A DNA stretch of 64,000 bases from R-RK-3 sp031399085 (GTDB taxonomy: Bacteria > Pseudomonadota > Alphaproteobacteria > Rhizobiales > Rhodomicrobiaceae): the NCBI GenBank assembly GCA_031399085.1, contig JANNOQ010000033.1:248001-312000 (forward strand). The letters run 5' to 3'. The position numbers and the translations under genes are program-made. The notes under the pieces were generated by a model that saw only the letters and a program-made list of their open reading frames with translations, was not told where the DNA came from and ran no database searches. This document shows, piece by piece, positions 9,034-17,516 of this stretch. Numbering within the stretch: position 1 is the first letter of the stretch; the number at the start of each line of letters is the position of its first letter.

Positions 9034-9999
9034 TTGGCTCAGCGTCGAAAAATCATTCTCACGCGGCGGTTTCCGCCTCTGGTGGAGGACCGCGCGAGCC
9101 GCGATTACTACGCCGTTCTCAATCCGGACGACCGGCTTCTCCCCGCCGATGAGTTGCTGGCGCGCGCGGACGGCGCCGATGCGCTAATGATCTGCACCAG
9201 CGAAAAGCTCACGCGCGACGTGATCGGCCGCCTATCCGAGAGCGTCAAGATCGTCTCCACCTTTTCCGCCGGCACCGACCATATCGACCTGGACGCCGCC
9301 AAGCTGCGGGGCCTGCGCGTCGGCAACACGCCCGACGCCGTTACCATCGCTACGGCCGAAATTGCCATGCTGCTGGTGCTCGGTGCCGCCCGCCGGGCAA
9401 CAGAGGGACAGGCCATGGTGCGCAACGGGGAGTGGACAGGGTGGCACACCATGCAACTCCTGGGCCGCCGCCTCGACGGCAAGCGGCTCGGGATTTTCGG
9501 CATGGGCAAGATCGGCCAGGGGCTGGCCAAACGCGCGCGCGCGTTCGACATGGTGATCCACTATCACAATCGGCGGCGGCTGCCGGCGGAGGAAGAGTTG
9601 GGCGCGATCTATCATGAGAGCTTCGAGAGCCTGCTTGGCGTCAGCGACGTGCTGTCTCTCAACGCGCCTTCGACGCCCGATACGCAGTCCATCCTGAACG
9701 CCAAATCGATCGAGCAACTGCCCCATGGCGCGATCGTGGTCAACACGGCGCGCGGGGATCTCATCGTCGACGAGGATCTGATCGCAGCGCTGAAATCGGG
9801 CCGGGTGGCCTTTGCCGGGCTGGACGTTTTTCGGGGCGAGCCGCGCATCAACGACGCCTATTACGGGCTTCAAAACGCATTCCTCCTGCCGCATATCGGA
9901 TCGGCGACGATCGAGGCCCGCAACGAGATGGGTTTTGCCGCGCTCGACAATATCGATGCTGTGTTGGGGGGAGCCGAGCCGCCTTTCAGCGTGGTTTAA
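9034..9999 (+). CDS. D-isomer-specific 2-hydroxyacid dehydrogenase (glyoxylate/hydroxypyruvate reductase-like)
   Basis: A 321-residue NAD(P)-dependent dehydrogenase of the D-2-hydroxyacid family. The Rossmann dinucleotide loop is GMGKIGQGLA near residue 157. The catalytic triad is visible as Arg in VNTARGDLI, Glu in VFRGEP and His in LPHIGSAT. These are typical of glyoxylate reductases that interconvert glyoxylate and glycolate or hydroxypyruvate and glycerate. The start is TTG at 9034; no in-frame ATG exists nearby and the N terminus LTRRFPPLVE aligns with the family. It is divergent from the IclR gene and lies upstream of a 2-oxo acid TRAP transporter. Cofactor preference is not resolved. 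Confidence 0.88.
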   Translation: MAQRRKIILTRRFPPLVEDRASRDYYAVLNPDDRLLPADELLARADGADALMICTSEKLTRDVIGRLSESVKIVSTFSAGTDHIDLDAAKLRGLRVGNTPDAVTIATAEIAMLLVLGAARRATEGQAMVRNGEWTGWHTMQLLGRRLDGKRLGIFGMGKIGQGLAKRARAFDMVIHYHNRRRLPAEEELGAIYHESFESLLGVSDVLSLNAPSTPDTQSILNAKSIEQLPHGAIVVNTARGDLIVDEDLIAALKSGRVAFAGLDVFRGEPRINDAYYGLQNAFLLPHIGSATIEARNEMGFAALDNIDAVLGGAEPPFSVV

Positions 10000-10070
10000 C
10001 AATTAAGGACGAAACACTTTAAATTGTTCAACTAACTGAGGGGTTGTGGGAAGCGTAATTTTCAGTTGTG

Positions 10071-10244
10071 ATGATGGATCATGAGCCGGAGAGTCCCTCA
10101 AAAGCCCGCAAGGGCATGAGGCTGCGCGCATTGCCAAGCGCGATCCGCCGGTTTCGTGAGCACGTAGAAAAGATCGAGAGCCGGTTCAATGCGAGCCGGT
10201 CACGCTCCAATGTCAAACAAGCCCGGAAAACGGGCGCGAACTGA
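10071..10244 (+). CDS. Possible small basic protein, 57 residues
   Basis: A short frame starts at ATG 10071 (or 10074) and stops at 10244, just before the ribosome binding site of the TRAP binding-protein gene. The product is very basic (KARKGMRLRALPSAIRRF and further Arg/Lys clusters). I do not recognise it. The ribosome binding site is weak (GGGAAG about 17 bases upstream), so it could be chance. Its position on the same strand between the dehydrogenase and the TRAP operon is the main reason to list it. Confidence 0.25.
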   Translation: MMDHEPESPSKARKGMRLRALPSAIRRFREHVEKIESRFNASRSRSNVKQARKTGAN

Positions 10245-10262
10245 ATTAATCTGGAGGAATTC

Positions 10263-11396
10263 ATGTCCCAGCCTGAGTCTCAGAAAAACAAATCCGTCAA
10301 TCGCCGTAAATTTCTCAAGGGCGCGGCCGTCACCGCCACAGCCGCCGCCGCAACGGTTGGCTTTCCGCAGGTGTCGCGCGCGCAGACCGTGACTTGGAAG
10401 TACCAGTCGACCTGGCCGACCAAGGACATCTTTCATGAAATGGCAGTCGATTATGCGACCAAAGTTAACGAAATGTCTGGCGGCCGGCTGAAGCTGGACG
10501 TTCTCGCCGCCGGCGCCGTCGTCCCCGCTTTCCAAATGTCCGACGCTGTGAATTCAGGGATTCTCGACGCCGGCCACGGCGTTTGCGGCTATTGGTACGG
10601 CAAACACAAAGCCTATTCGCTGTTCGGCACGCCCCCGTCGTTCGGCTGGGACGCGCATAGCTTCCTTGCCTGGTTCTATCGCGGCGGCGGCGAGGCGCTC
10701 TACAAGGAACTCGTCAACGACATCCTCAAACTGAACCTTGTCGGTTTCCTCTATTTCCCCATGCCGACGCAGCCGCTCGGCTGGTTCAAGAAGGAAGTCA
10801 AGACCGCCGACGACCTGAAGGGCATCAAATACCGCACGATTGGCCTCTCCGCCGATCTGTTCAAGGAATTGGGCGCGGCCGTCACCATCCTGCCGGGCGG
10901 CGAAATCGTCCCGGCCCTGGATCGCGGTCTCTTGGATGCGGCCGAGTTCAACAACCCGTCCTCCGACCTCATTCTCGGCTTCACCGACGTCGCCAAAAAT
11001 TACATGGTCGGCAGCCACCATCAGCAGTCGGAATCCTTCGAGGTCATCATCAACAAAGGCAAATTCGACGCGCTGCCCGCCGAATTGAAGGCGATCCTCA
11101 GATATGCCGCCTTCGCCGCGACGGCCGACCAAGAAACGCTGGCCTATGATCGCTATTCCAAGGATTTGGAAGCGATCAGAGCCAAAGGCGTAAATGTGGT
11201 GAAGACCCCTGACGCGGTCCTCAACGCGCAGCTTGCGGCTTGGGACAAGGTGATCGAGAACCAATCCAAAGAGCCGTTTTTTGCCAAGGTGCTCGAATCG
11301 CAGAAAGCTTGGGTGAAGCGCACCGCTCCGTATCTGCAGGCAAACAACCTCGACAGCGCCGCTCTCGGCGCCGCATACAAGCACTTCTTCGGTTAA
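10263..11396 (+). CDS. TRAP transporter substrate-binding protein, TakP-like (2-oxo acids)
   Basis: A 377-residue periplasmic DctP-family protein. The N terminus carries a twin-arginine signal (NRRKFLKG, then an Ala-rich hydrophobic core and cleavage near VSRA, about residue 38). The family helix with the substrate carboxylate-binding Arg is KYRTIGLSADLFKELGA. It is followed by PGGEIVPALDRG and DAAEFNNPSSD, which closely resemble TakP, the 2-oxo acid binding protein of Rhodobacter. It probably delivers pyruvate, 2-oxobutyrate or related acids to the two permease subunits encoded next. A strong GGAGG lies 7 bases before the ATG. A terminator follows the gene and should make this subunit more abundant than the permeases. 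Confidence 0.92.
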   Translation: MSQPESQKNKSVNRRKFLKGAAVTATAAAATVGFPQVSRAQTVTWKYQSTWPTKDIFHEMAVDYATKVNEMSGGRLKLDVLAAGAVVPAFQMSDAVNSGILDAGHGVCGYWYGKHKAYSLFGTPPSFGWDAHSFLAWFYRGGGEALYKELVNDILKLNLVGFLYFPMPTQPLGWFKKEVKTADDLKGIKYRTIGLSADLFKELGAAVTILPGGEIVPALDRGLLDAAEFNNPSSDLILGFTDVAKNYMVGSHHQQSESFEVIINKGKFDALPAELKAILRYAAFAATADQETLAYDRYSKDLEAIRAKGVNVVKTPDAVLNAQLAAWDKVIENQSKEPFFAKVLESQKAWVKRTAPYLQANNLDSAALGAAYKHFFG

Positions 11397-11403
11397 TGCC
11401 GAT

Positions 11404-11441
11404 GGCCCGGACGGCGCACCGTTGTCCGGGCCACTTTTTTT
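11404..11441 (+). terminator. Intercistronic intrinsic terminator in the TRAP operon
   Basis: A perfect 9-bp stem (GGCCCGGAC/GTCCGGGCC) with an 11-base loop is followed by a run of seven T residues. It lies between the binding-protein gene and the small permease. Such a partial terminator would reduce permease expression relative to the binding protein. Confidence 0.8.
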
Positions 11442-11479
11442 ATTCTCACCGAATTTGAGCTTCAATAACGGCCTTGGGG

Positions 11480-12106
11480 ATGACCATGGAACGCTTTTTA
11501 TTCATGGTCGATGAGCTTAGCACCTGGACGGGCAAGGCCTTCGCCTGGTGCATTCTGATCCTGACCTTGACGACCAGCTACGAAGTGTTCTCGCGCTATA
11601 TGTTCGGGATGCCGACGAGTTGGGCGTTCGATGCGTCCTATATCCTCTACGGCACGCTGTTCATGATGGCTGGGCCCTATGCCCTGTCCCGGAACGGTCA
11701 TGTGCGGGGCGATTTTCTTTACCGCGCATGGCCGCCGCGCCGCCAGGCCTTCATGGACCTCGTGCTTTACATTCTGTTCTTCTTTCCCGGCATGATCGCG
11801 CTTGCCTATGCGGGATACGACTTTGCAAAAATGTCCTGGGTGATGCAGGAACACTCGGCGGCGAGCCCCGACGGTCCGCCCGTCTATCACTTCAAAACCA
11901 TCATCCCCATCGTCGGCGTGCTCATGGTTCTGCAAGGCATCGTGGAGGTAATCCGATGCGTCATCTGCCTGCGCACGGGCGCGTGGCCGCAGCGTCTGCA
12001 TGATGTGGAGGAATTGGAAAAAATTCTTATAGATGAGGCTGAACAGCGCAAACAAGCTGAGATGCGCAAAGCCGAGGTCACCGGGATCGCACGGGGGGAT
12101 ATTTAA
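11480..12106 (+). CDS. TRAP transporter small permease (DctQ-type)
   Basis: A 208-residue membrane protein with four hydrophobic segments, typical of the DctQ subunit. It includes a segment at residues 20-40, the family motif EVFSRYMFGMPTSWAFD and LFMMAGPYALSRNGHVRGD, which is the conserved loop of this family. It forms the membrane complex with the DctM subunit encoded next and works with the TakP-like binding protein upstream. The C-terminal tail is charged and helical. ATG 11480 or 11486 could be the start, both after TTGGGG. Its stop directly abuts the next ATG, so translation is probably coupled. Confidence 0.9.
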   Translation: MTMERFLFMVDELSTWTGKAFAWCILILTLTTSYEVFSRYMFGMPTSWAFDASYILYGTLFMMAGPYALSRNGHVRGDFLYRAWPPRRQAFMDLVLYILFFFPGMIALAYAGYDFAKMSWVMQEHSAASPDGPPVYHFKTIIPIVGVLMVLQGIVEVIRCVICLRTGAWPQRLHDVEELEKILIDEAEQRKQAEMRKAEVTGIARGDI

Positions 12107-13435
12107 ATGCTAGGTCTGGGCAATCCCGAACTCGGCGTATTAATGCTTGCCTTGTTCGTCGTCTTTATCATGTTCGGTTTCCCCATCGCCTTCACCTTGA
12201 TGGCGCTCGGCGTTTTTTTCGGCTATTCGGCGCTCGGCGATCTCGTCTGGCCATTGCTGGTGCAACGCACCTACTCGGTGATGACCAACGACGTGCTGAT
12301 TTCAATCCCGCTCTTTGTCTTCATGGGCTACATCATTGAGCGGGCGAACATCCTCGACCGGCTGTTCCGCTCTTTGCAGCTTGCCGCCGGTCCGATGCCT
12401 GGCGCGCTTGCCATCGCGACGCTGGCAACCTGCGCCATCTTCGCCACCGCGACCGGCATCATCGGCGCTTGCGTGACACTCATGGGCCTGCTCGCCCTGC
12501 CGGCGATGCTGCGGGCGGGCTACGACGTGAAATTGTCGACCGGCGTGATCTGCGCGGGCGGCTGCCTCGGCATTCTGATCCCGCCGAGCGTGATGCTCAT
12601 CCTTTACGGCGCGACGGCGGGCGTTTCGGTTGTGAAGCTTTATGCCGGCGCATTGCTGCCCGGCATCATGCTCGCGACGCTCTATATGATCTATACCATG
12701 GTCATGGCGCTGCTCAATCCGTCGCTGGCGCCCAAACTGCCGGACGAGGAGCGCAACGTTCCCTTGACGAAGATCGTCTGGGGGCTCGCCACCTCCTTCC
12801 TGCCTCTCGCGGCGCTAATTTTTGCCGCTCTCGGTTCGATTGTGGCAGGCTTGGCGACGCCATCCGAGGCCGCCGCGATGGGCGCTTTAGGCGCTTTGGT
12901 GCTGGCGGCCGCCTATCGCTCGCTAACCTTCACCAAGCTGAAAGAGTCTGTGTATCTGACGGCCCGGACAACGGCGATGGTCTGCTGGCTGTTCGTTGGA
13001 TCGTTTCTGTTCTCGGCGGTCTTTGCTTATTTGGGCGGACATGAGCCAATCGAGCAGTTCGTCAAATATATGGACCTGTCGCCGCTCGGCTTCCTGATCC
13101 TGGCCCAGATCATCATCTTCATCCTGGGCTGGCCGCTGGAATGGACCGAGATCATCATCATCTTCATGCCGATCTTTCTGCCGCTCTTGCAGGCCTTCAA
13201 CATCGATCCGCTGTTCTTTGGGCTGCTGGTGGCGCTCAACATCCAGACCTCGTTCCTATCGCCGCCCGTCGCCATGGCGCCGTTCTATCTCAAGGGCGTG
13301 GCGCCGGCTCATGTGTCCATCAACCAGATTTTCCAGGGCGTGCTACCGTATGTGTTCCTGGTCATCCTATCCATGGTGTTGCTCTACACATTCCCGCAGA
13401 TCGGCCTGTTCCTGCCGAACTACCTCTATCCGTAA
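12107..13435 (+). CDS. TRAP transporter large permease (DctM-type)
   Basis: A 442-residue polytopic protein with about 12 hydrophobic segments. It is the sodium-coupled transport subunit of the TRAP complex. DctM family features include the re-entrant segment with GIIGACVTLMGLLALPAML, the CLGILIPPSVMLILYGA motif and the C-terminal repeat LNIQTSFLSPPVAMAPFYL. The pseudo-symmetric PP/PS motifs in the two halves are those expected at the substrate and sodium sites. It follows the small permease with no spacer. With the TakP-like binding protein the complex most likely imports 2-oxo or hydroxy acids, matching the adjacent glyoxylate enzymes. Confidence 0.95.
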   Translation: MLGLGNPELGVLMLALFVVFIMFGFPIAFTLMALGVFFGYSALGDLVWPLLVQRTYSVMTNDVLISIPLFVFMGYIIERANILDRLFRSLQLAAGPMPGALAIATLATCAIFATATGIIGACVTLMGLLALPAMLRAGYDVKLSTGVICAGGCLGILIPPSVMLILYGATAGVSVVKLYAGALLPGIMLATLYMIYTMVMALLNPSLAPKLPDEERNVPLTKIVWGLATSFLPLAALIFAALGSIVAGLATPSEAAAMGALGALVLAAAYRSLTFTKLKESVYLTARTTAMVCWLFVGSFLFSAVFAYLGGHEPIEQFVKYMDLSPLGFLILAQIIIFILGWPLEWTEIIIIFMPIFLPLLQAFNIDPLFFGLLVALNIQTSFLSPPVAMAPFYLKGVAPAHVSINQIFQGVLPYVFLVILSMVLLYTFPQIGLFLPNYLYP

Positions 13436-13468
13436 TGACGAATGGATCGGCTGGGGCCTCGCCGCGGC

Positions 13469-13666
13469 TTAGCTTCCCCTGAGTTCGAAAACGCCGGACA
13501 GGATCAATGCGAAGCCGAGCGCAATTCCGAATGTGAGAGCGACGGCGACATAGGGCTCCCAGGCGGTGTCGGCGAAACGGTATTTGCGGCCGTTTCTGGG
13601 AAGAGCGCTCCAGAAAATGAGGCATGTGGTAAGGAAGACGGCGATACCTGAAGCGAGCAAAAACAT
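13469..13666 (-). CDS. Small two-helix membrane protein of unknown function
   Basis: A 65-residue protein with two hydrophobic helices (residues 3-20 and about 41-60) separated by a short basic and aromatic loop (LPRNGRKYRFADTAWEPY). No family recognised. It is convergent with the TRAP large permease, and its upstream region faces the liv-type operon. Codon usage and the clear two-helix pattern make it more likely than not a real gene. It may be a small regulator or subunit of a membrane complex, but nothing in the sequence says which. Confidence 0.55.
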   Translation of the reverse strand: MFLLASGIAVFLTTCLIFWSALPRNGRKYRFADTAWEPYVAVALTFGIALGFALILSGVFELRGS

Positions 13667-13706
13667 GGCGGTCTATGTCCTTCCTTGGCGAACCGAATTC
13701 CTATAG

Positions 13707-13725
13707 CATTTCCGATACGGAAATG
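13707..13725. promoter_or_regulatory. Perfect palindrome, candidate operator
   Basis: CATTTCCG-ATA-CGGAAATG is a perfect 8-bp inverted repeat with a 3-base centre. It lies between the divergent small membrane protein (13666) and the ABC operon (13899), where a regulator of either gene would bind. The regulator is unknown. Confidence 0.35.
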
Positions 13726-13898
13726 AGAGAGAAGTGAACGAGTTAGGCACGCGATTCCACATTCACCCGGGCGGCATGGCGATCATCGGCATTCCCGTCA
13801 TTTTGAATTTTGACGCCGTCCCACGACCTGCTAATTTACAGCTTCAGAGGAAAACGCGATCTTAAAGGCGCAAAAGCGCCAAGGGGTAGGCCGGGTTC

Positions 13899-14654
13899 AT
13901 GGCAGACGAGTTCATCATTCGAACCAGCGAGTTGACGAAGGAGTTCAAGGGCTTCGTCGCCGTGAACAATGTCAATCTGAATGTCCGCCGCGGCTCGATC
14001 CACGCGCTGATTGGGCCGAACGGCGCGGGCAAGACCACCTGCTTCAATTTGATCACGAAATTCCTGATCCCGACCAGGGGCCAGATCTTTTACAACGGCG
14101 CCGACATCACCCGTGCCAAGCCTTATGAGATCGCGCTCAAGGGTCTCGTGCGCTCCTTTCAAATCTCGGCGACGTTTCCGCATCTCAGCGTGCGCGAAAA
14201 TGTTCGCATCGCGCTGCAACGCAAACTGGGCACCTCGTTCCATTTCTGGAAATCGGAGCGCTCGGTCGATGTGCTGAACGATCAGGCCTTGATGCTGCTC
14301 GATCAAGTCGGTCTGGCCGGCTTTGCCGATCAAGAAGCGGTCGAGCTGTCCTATGGCCGCAAGCGCGCGCTTGAAATCGCGACCACCATTGCGCTGGAGC
14401 CGGAGATTTTGCTGCTCGACGAACCGATGGCGGGCATGGGCCGCGAGGACGTGCAACGCATCTCCCAGCTCATCCGCAAGGTCGCCAAGGGCCGCACGGT
14501 GTTGATGATCGAGCACAATCTCTCGGTGGTCGCCGACCTGTCCGATGTCATCACAGTGCTCGCGCGCGGGGAAATCCTCGCCGAAGGGCCTTACGCCGTG
14601 GTGTCAAAACATCCGGACGTCGTCGACGCCTATATGGGGACGGGACATGGCTGA
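13899..14654 (+). CDS. ABC transporter ATP-binding protein, LivG type
   Basis: A 251-residue ATPase of the branched-chain amino acid (HAAT) importer class. Walker A is GPNGAGKTT (residue 39 on), the signature motif is LSYGRKRALEIA, a common LivG variant, and Walker B is EILLLDEPMAGM, followed by the switch His in MIEHNLSVV. It pairs with the LivF-type ATPase encoded next, overlapping it by 8 bases, to energise import through the permeases at 16623-18520. The gene order G-F-K-H-M suggests one operon. A GGGGTAGG patch precedes the ATG. Confidence 0.93.
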   Translation: MADEFIIRTSELTKEFKGFVAVNNVNLNVRRGSIHALIGPNGAGKTTCFNLITKFLIPTRGQIFYNGADITRAKPYEIALKGLVRSFQISATFPHLSVRENVRIALQRKLGTSFHFWKSERSVDVLNDQALMLLDQVGLAGFADQEAVELSYGRKRALEIATTIALEPEILLLDEPMAGMGREDVQRISQLIRKVAKGRTVLMIEHNLSVVADLSDVITVLARGEILAEGPYAVVSKHPDVVDAYMGTGHG

Positions 14655-15351
14655 GCCTTTGCTTTCGGTGCGCGACCTGCATGGCTGGTATGGCGAGTCC
14701 CATATTTTGCACGGCATGAATTTCGAGGTCCGGGACGGCGAGGTGGTGACGCTGCTTGGCCGCAACGGCGTCGGCAAGACGACAACCATGCGCGCCATCA
14801 TGGGCATCGTTGGCAAGCGCCAAGGCTCGGTCCGCTTCAAAGGCGCCGAGACGATCGCCCTCCCCTCGAACGCCATCGCGCGGCTCGGTGTTGGCTATTG
14901 CCCGGAAGAGCGGGGCATTTTCTCCAGTCTGAGCGTGAAGGAAAACCTCTTGCTGCCGCCGAAAGTCCAAGCGGGCGGCCTATCGCTCGACGAGGTCTAC
15001 GCGGTTTTCCCGCGTCTCAAGGAGCGTTCGGGCAGCCAGGGCACGAAACTCTCCGGCGGCGAGCAGCAAATGCTGGCGATCGCGCGGATATTGCGCACCG
15101 GCGCAAAATTTCTTTTGCTCGACGAGCCGACTGAGGGCCTCGCCCCGGTGATCGTGCAGCAGATTGGCAGAACGATCCGGACGCTCAAGGAGAAAGGATT
15201 TACGATCCTGCTGGTGGAGCAGAATTTTCATTTTGCGTCCACCCTGGCGGATCGTCACTATGTCGTCGAGCATGGTCATGTGGTCGATATGATCGCCAAT
15301 GACGCGCTCGAGGCTAATAAGGGAAAACTGCAAGCCTATCTCGGCGTTTGA
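14647..15351 (+). CDS. ABC transporter ATP-binding protein, LivF type
   Basis: A 234-residue ATPase. Walker A is GRNGVGKTTT, the signature motif is LSGGEQQMLAIA, Walker B is FLLLDEPTEGL and the switch His lies just after, within VEQNFHF. GRNGVGKTT and DEPTEGLAP are hallmarks of LivF rather than LivG. The ATG at 14647 overlaps the end of the LivG gene by 8 bases, implying translational coupling; longer upstream starts in this frame lie inside LivG and are unlikely. It forms the heterodimeric ATPase of the importer with LivG. Confidence 0.93.
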   Translation: MAEPLLSVRDLHGWYGESHILHGMNFEVRDGEVVTLLGRNGVGKTTTMRAIMGIVGKRQGSVRFKGAETIALPSNAIARLGVGYCPEERGIFSSLSVKENLLLPPKVQAGGLSLDEVYAVFPRLKERSGSQGTKLSGGEQQMLAIARILRTGAKFLLLDEPTEGLAPVIVQQIGRTIRTLKEKGFTILLVEQNFHFASTLADRHYVVEHGHVVDMIANDALEANKGKLQAYLGV

Positions 15352-15394
15352 CGTTCAGATGCCGGGGAGCCTGACAATCCAAGGAGAAATTTGA

Positions 15395-16612
15395 ATGAAT
15401 AGACTGACATTATTGGCGGCAGCCCTCGCGCTCACCACGAGCGCGGGCACCGCCTACGCGCAAGAGGTCTCGGGCAACGTCGTCAAGATCGGCGTCCTGA
15501 ACGACCAATCCGGCGCTTATGCCGACATCGCCGGCAAGGGCTCCTTCATCGCCGCGCAGATGGCCGCCGAGGCGTTCGGCGGCAAGGTGCTCGGCAAGCC
15601 GATCGAGATCGTCACCGCCGACCATCAGAACAAGCCCGACATCGGCTCCAACATCGTCAATCAATGGATCGACACGGACAATGTCGACGTCGTCTCCGAC
15701 GTCCCGACCTCCTCGGTGGCGCTGGCTGTCCAAGAGATCACCAAAAATAAGAATCGCATTCATATCAACTCCGGTGCGGCGTCGTCGGATTTGACCGGTA
15801 AGGCTTGTTCGCCGACCGGCATCCATTACACCTACGACACTTACGCCTTGGCTAAGGGCACGGGTGGAACGCTGGTGAAGGAAGGCGGCGATAGCTGGTT
15901 CTTCATTACCGCCGACTATGCATTCGGCCATGCGCTTGAAAAAGACACCTCCGCCGCCATCGTCGGTGCGAAAGGTAAAGTCGTCGGTTCGGTTCGCCAT
16001 CCTTTCCCTGGCACGACCGACTTTTCATCGTTTCTGCTTCAAGCCCAGGCGTCCGGCGCCAAGGTGGTAGGCTTCGCCAATGCGGGCGCTGACACCATCA
16101 ACTCGATCAAACAAGCCGGCGAGTTCGGCCTGGTTGCGGGCGGCCAAAAGCTGGCTGGCCTCCTGGTCTTCCTAACCGACGTTCACAGTCTCGGCCTGAA
16201 GACCGCGCAAGGGCTGGTGATCACCACCGGCTATTATTGGGACCAAAACGACGAGACCCGGGCGTTTGCGAAAAAGTTCGCCGAGAAGAACGGCGGCAAG
16301 ATGCCGACCATGGTTCAAGCGGGCGTTTATTCGAGCATCTCGCACTATCTAAAGGCCGTTGACGCCGCCAAGACCGATGAGGCCAAGGCCGTCGTCGCCA
16401 AGATGAAGGAATTGCCGATCAACGACTTCTTCGCCAAGAACGGCAAGATCCGCGAAGACGGCCGCATGGTCCACGACATGCTTCTGGTTCAGGTCAAAAA
16501 ACCCGAAGAGTCGAAAGGGCCGTATGACTATTATAAGATCCTGAGCGTCATCCCGGCCGAAGAGGCGTTCCGCCCGATGAAGGCGGAATTCGGCTGCTCG
16601 CTGGTCAAGTAA
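15395..16612 (+). CDS. ABC transporter substrate-binding protein, LivK-like
   Basis: A 405-residue periplasmic binding protein with a Sec signal peptide (cleavage near TAYAQE, residues 20-24). The mature protein begins VVKIGVLNDQSGAYAD, the usual first strand of type I periplasmic binding proteins in the HAAT family. A central SGAASSDLTGKACSP loop and FITADYAFGHAL fit the same fold. This long subclass often binds aromatic acids, amides or amino acids, so the ligand should not be assumed to be leucine. AAGGAG lies 8 bases before the ATG. It sits between the ATPase and permease genes. Confidence 0.9.
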   Translation: MNRLTLLAAALALTTSAGTAYAQEVSGNVVKIGVLNDQSGAYADIAGKGSFIAAQMAAEAFGGKVLGKPIEIVTADHQNKPDIGSNIVNQWIDTDNVDVVSDVPTSSVALAVQEITKNKNRIHINSGAASSDLTGKACSPTGIHYTYDTYALAKGTGGTLVKEGGDSWFFITADYAFGHALEKDTSAAIVGAKGKVVGSVRHPFPGTTDFSSFLLQAQASGAKVVGFANAGADTINSIKQAGEFGLVAGGQKLAGLLVFLTDVHSLGLKTAQGLVITTGYYWDQNDETRAFAKKFAEKNGGKMPTMVQAGVYSSISHYLKAVDAAKTDEAKAVVAKMKELPINDFFAKNGKIREDGRMVHDMLLVQVKKPEESKGPYDYYKILSVIPAEEAFRPMKAEFGCSLVK

Positions 16613-16622
16613 GGCAAAAGCA

Positions 16623-17516
16623 ATGGAGATCTGGGCGTTCCTTGGGATACCGCCGCAAGCGCTGTTCGGCCAGCTTATGGTCGGATTGATCAATGGCGCG
16701 TTCTACGCGATGTTGTCTCTCGGCCTCGCCCTGATCTTCGGCATGCTCAATATCATCAATTTCGCGCATGGCGCCCTTTATATGATGGGCGCCTTCGCGG
16801 CCTATTTGCTGCTTGAATATGCCGGGATCGGTTATTGGCCCGCGCTGATTCTCGCGCCGATCATTGTCGGCACATTTGGCATGATTATCGAGCGGCTGGC
16901 TCTAAAGCCGCTTTACAAGCTCGACCATCTCTACGGACTGTTGTTCACCTTCGGCCTCGCCCTCATTCTCGAAGGGCTATTCAGGGAGCTTTACGGTGTT
17001 TCTGGTCTGCCCTACGCGCCCCCGCCGGAGTTGACGGGCGGCTACAATCTCGGATTCATGTATTTGCCCACCTATCGCGGTTGGGTGGTGGTTGCTTCGG
17101 TCATCATTTGCATCGGCACTTGGATCTTGATCGAGAAGACCAAGCTCGGCAGCTATTTGCGCGCCGCCACTGAAAATCCCGCGCTGGTGCAGGCGTTCGG
17201 CATTAACGTGCCGGCGATGATCACGCTAACCTACGGGCTTGGGGTCGGCCTTGCCGCAATCGCCGGAGTGCTCGCTGCGCCGATCTATTCGGTGAACCCG
17301 CTGATGGGATCGAACCTCATCATCATCGTTTTCGCCGTGGTGGTGATCGGCGGCATGGGTTCGATTCTCGGCTCGGTCCTCACCGGCTTCATGCTCGGCC
17401 TGCTGGAAGGGTTGACGAAAGTGTTCTACCCCGAGGCATCCAATACGGTGATTTTCGTGGTGATGGCGATCGTCCTGCTTATCAAGCCGCAGGGCCTTTT
17501 CGGCAGAGCAAACTGA
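16623..17516 (+). CDS. ABC transporter permease, LivH type
   Basis: A 297-residue inner-membrane permease with about eight hydrophobic helices. The family start GLINGAFYAMLSLGLALIFG, the NFAHGALYM motif and the C-terminal MGSILGSVLTGFMLGLLEG coupling region are all present. It forms the translocation pore with the LivM-type permease encoded next; its stop and the next ATG share one base (TGATG), so translation is coupled. The substrate follows from the binding protein upstream, which is unresolved. Confidence 0.93.
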   Translation: MEIWAFLGIPPQALFGQLMVGLINGAFYAMLSLGLALIFGMLNIINFAHGALYMMGAFAAYLLLEYAGIGYWPALILAPIIVGTFGMIIERLALKPLYKLDHLYGLLFTFGLALILEGLFRELYGVSGLPYAPPPELTGGYNLGFMYLPTYRGWVVVASVIICIGTWILIEKTKLGSYLRAATENPALVQAFGINVPAMITLTYGLGVGLAAIAGVLAAPIYSVNPLMGSNLIIIVFAVVVIGGMGSILGSVLTGFMLGLLEGLTKVFYPEASNTVIFVVMAIVLLIKPQGLFGRAN

